In this document: positions 5,152 to 5,358 of the stretch, piece by piece
How the letters are laid out: each line of letters starts with the position of its first letter
Position numbering within the stretch: position 1 is the stretch's first letter
Assembly (NCBI GenBank): GCA_016650135.1
Contig: JAENWH010000155.1
Location: 1 to 5,358 of the forward strand
Length of the DNA: 5,358 nucleotides
Origin: Peptostreptococcaceae bacterium
GTDB lineage: Bacteria > Bacillota_A > Clostridia > Peptostreptococcales > Anaerovoracaceae
Direction: 5' to 3'
Made by a program: the position numbers and the translations under genes
Notes under the pieces: generated by a model
What the model saw: the letters and a program-made list of their open reading frames with translations, nothing else
Told to the model about the DNA's origin: nothing
Databases searched by the model: none

Positions 5152-5218
5152 ACCGCTACGCGGTGGCCCGGGCTTTATCCCTTCATCAATGATGCTTAGG
5201 GTTTGAGGGTTTTCCCTC
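5152..5218. repeat. Cluster of short inverted repeats upstream of the recombinase gene
   Basis: Four small dyads follow each other: ACCGC-TAC-GCGGT (5152-5164), the palindrome GCCCGGGC (5166-5173), CATC-AAT-GATG (5184-5194), and GAGGG-TTTT-CCCTC (5205-5218). Each is short and could arise by chance, but their crowding in a 67-base stretch that is locally GC-rich is noticeable. Strings of foldable dyads are typical of the ends of elements that move as single-stranded DNA, such as IS91-type elements, and of structured leaders. No protein frame is supported here. Confidence 0.4.
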
Positions 5219-5229
5219 TCTCCTTTATC

Positions 5230-5263
5230 ATGGCATTGGCATCTGTAAGATGCCTAATACCAT
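5230..5263. repeat. Imperfect 34-base inverted repeat just before the recombinase ribosome-binding site
   Basis: An inner perfect stem GGCATC (5238-5243) / GATGCC (5249-5254) with a TGTAA loop is extended outward by eight further positions (5230-5237 with 5256-5263). The extension has one C/A mismatch and one bulged T (5255). The structure ends four bases before AAGGAGAG (5267-5274). It could influence translation of the recombinase or be part of an element end. Confidence 0.45.
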
Positions 5264-5280
5264 TCTAAGGAGAGTTCTAA

Positions 5281-5358
5281 ATGACTCTATTTCAAGCAAA
5301 GGCAAAGCTCATTGACGACATGAAGCTTCGCAATTTCTCTTACAACACAATCAAGTCT
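5281..5358 (+). CDS. Tyrosine recombinase/integrase, N-terminal 26 codons (3' end outside window)
   Basis: The gene begins at ATG 5281 with AAGGAGAG (5267-5274) six bases upstream and stays open to the window edge. The visible protein is MTLFQAKAKLIDDMKLRNFS followed by YNTIKS. The pattern of a short helix, then L-I-D-D-M-x-L-R-x-x-S-x-x-T-I-K-S, is the opening of the SAM-like core-binding (CB) domain of phage-integrase-family recombinases. In particular it resembles those encoded just ahead of IS91-type Y1 transposases (E/D-D-M-x-L-R-G-x-S-x-x-T). The catalytic domain (R-H-R-Y residues) is outside the window, so activity cannot be assessed. With the hairpin-rich leader and the IS66 remnant next to it, a mobile-element role is likely. 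Confidence 0.6.
   Translation, partial: MTLFQAKAKLIDDMKLRNFSYNTIKS

Overview
The window has two parts: the distal end of a bacterial surface-polysaccharide (O-antigen or capsule type) sugar-nucleotide operon at about 1-3995, and a mobile-element-rich tract at about 4163-5358. All convincing genes are on the + strand. Shine-Dalgarno sites are strong and gene junctions overlap or nearly touch, which is typical of a bacterial chromosome or large plasmid. I cannot fix the taxon. A spirochaete, Bacillota or similar moderate-to-low GC bacterium would fit, but this is only an impression.

Sugar cassette (1-3995). The order is the last 33 codons of glucose-1-phosphate cytidylyltransferase (rfbF), a complete CDP-glucose 4,6-dehydratase (rfbG), an FAD-binding amine-oxidase/UDP-galactopyranose-mutase-like flavoprotein, a possible 21-residue hydrophobic micro-ORF, an NAD-dependent SDR reductase/epimerase, and an RmlC-like cupin 3,5-epimerase. 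RfbF and RfbG make CDP-4-keto-6-deoxy-D-glucose. The cupin and the SDR could epimerise it (C5 and/or C3) and reduce it at C4 to a CDP-6-deoxyhexose. The flavoprotein might interconvert ring forms or oxidise the sugar. No C3-deoxygenation gene (rfbH type) is present here, so a 3,6-dideoxy product is not supported by what is visible. Base composition drops sharply after rfbG (28 G/C of 60 at 301-360 against 14 of 60 at 2581-2640), so the cassette looks like a mosaic.

Mobile tract (4163-5358). A family-typical GTAAGCG end at 4163 opens an IS66-type element with an intact tnpA. A 9-bp inverted repeat encloses the tnpA ribosome-binding site and start codon. tnpB overlaps tnpA by ATGA but stops after 15 codons, and neither tnpC nor a right end is visible, so the element is a remnant. 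Next come 186 bases without a convincing gene, then two overlapping small ORFs (40 and 50 codons; the second is the more gene-like), a perfect 15-bp hairpin, a run of smaller inverted repeats, and the start of a tyrosine-recombinase gene that runs off the window. That recombinase resembles those accompanying IS91-type transposases.

The most unusual items are the unassigned CDP-sugar cassette with its flavoprotein, the translationally coupled hydrophobic micro-ORF, the hairpin over the tnpA start, and the hairpin array before the recombinase. I saw no CRISPR array, tRNA or rRNA.
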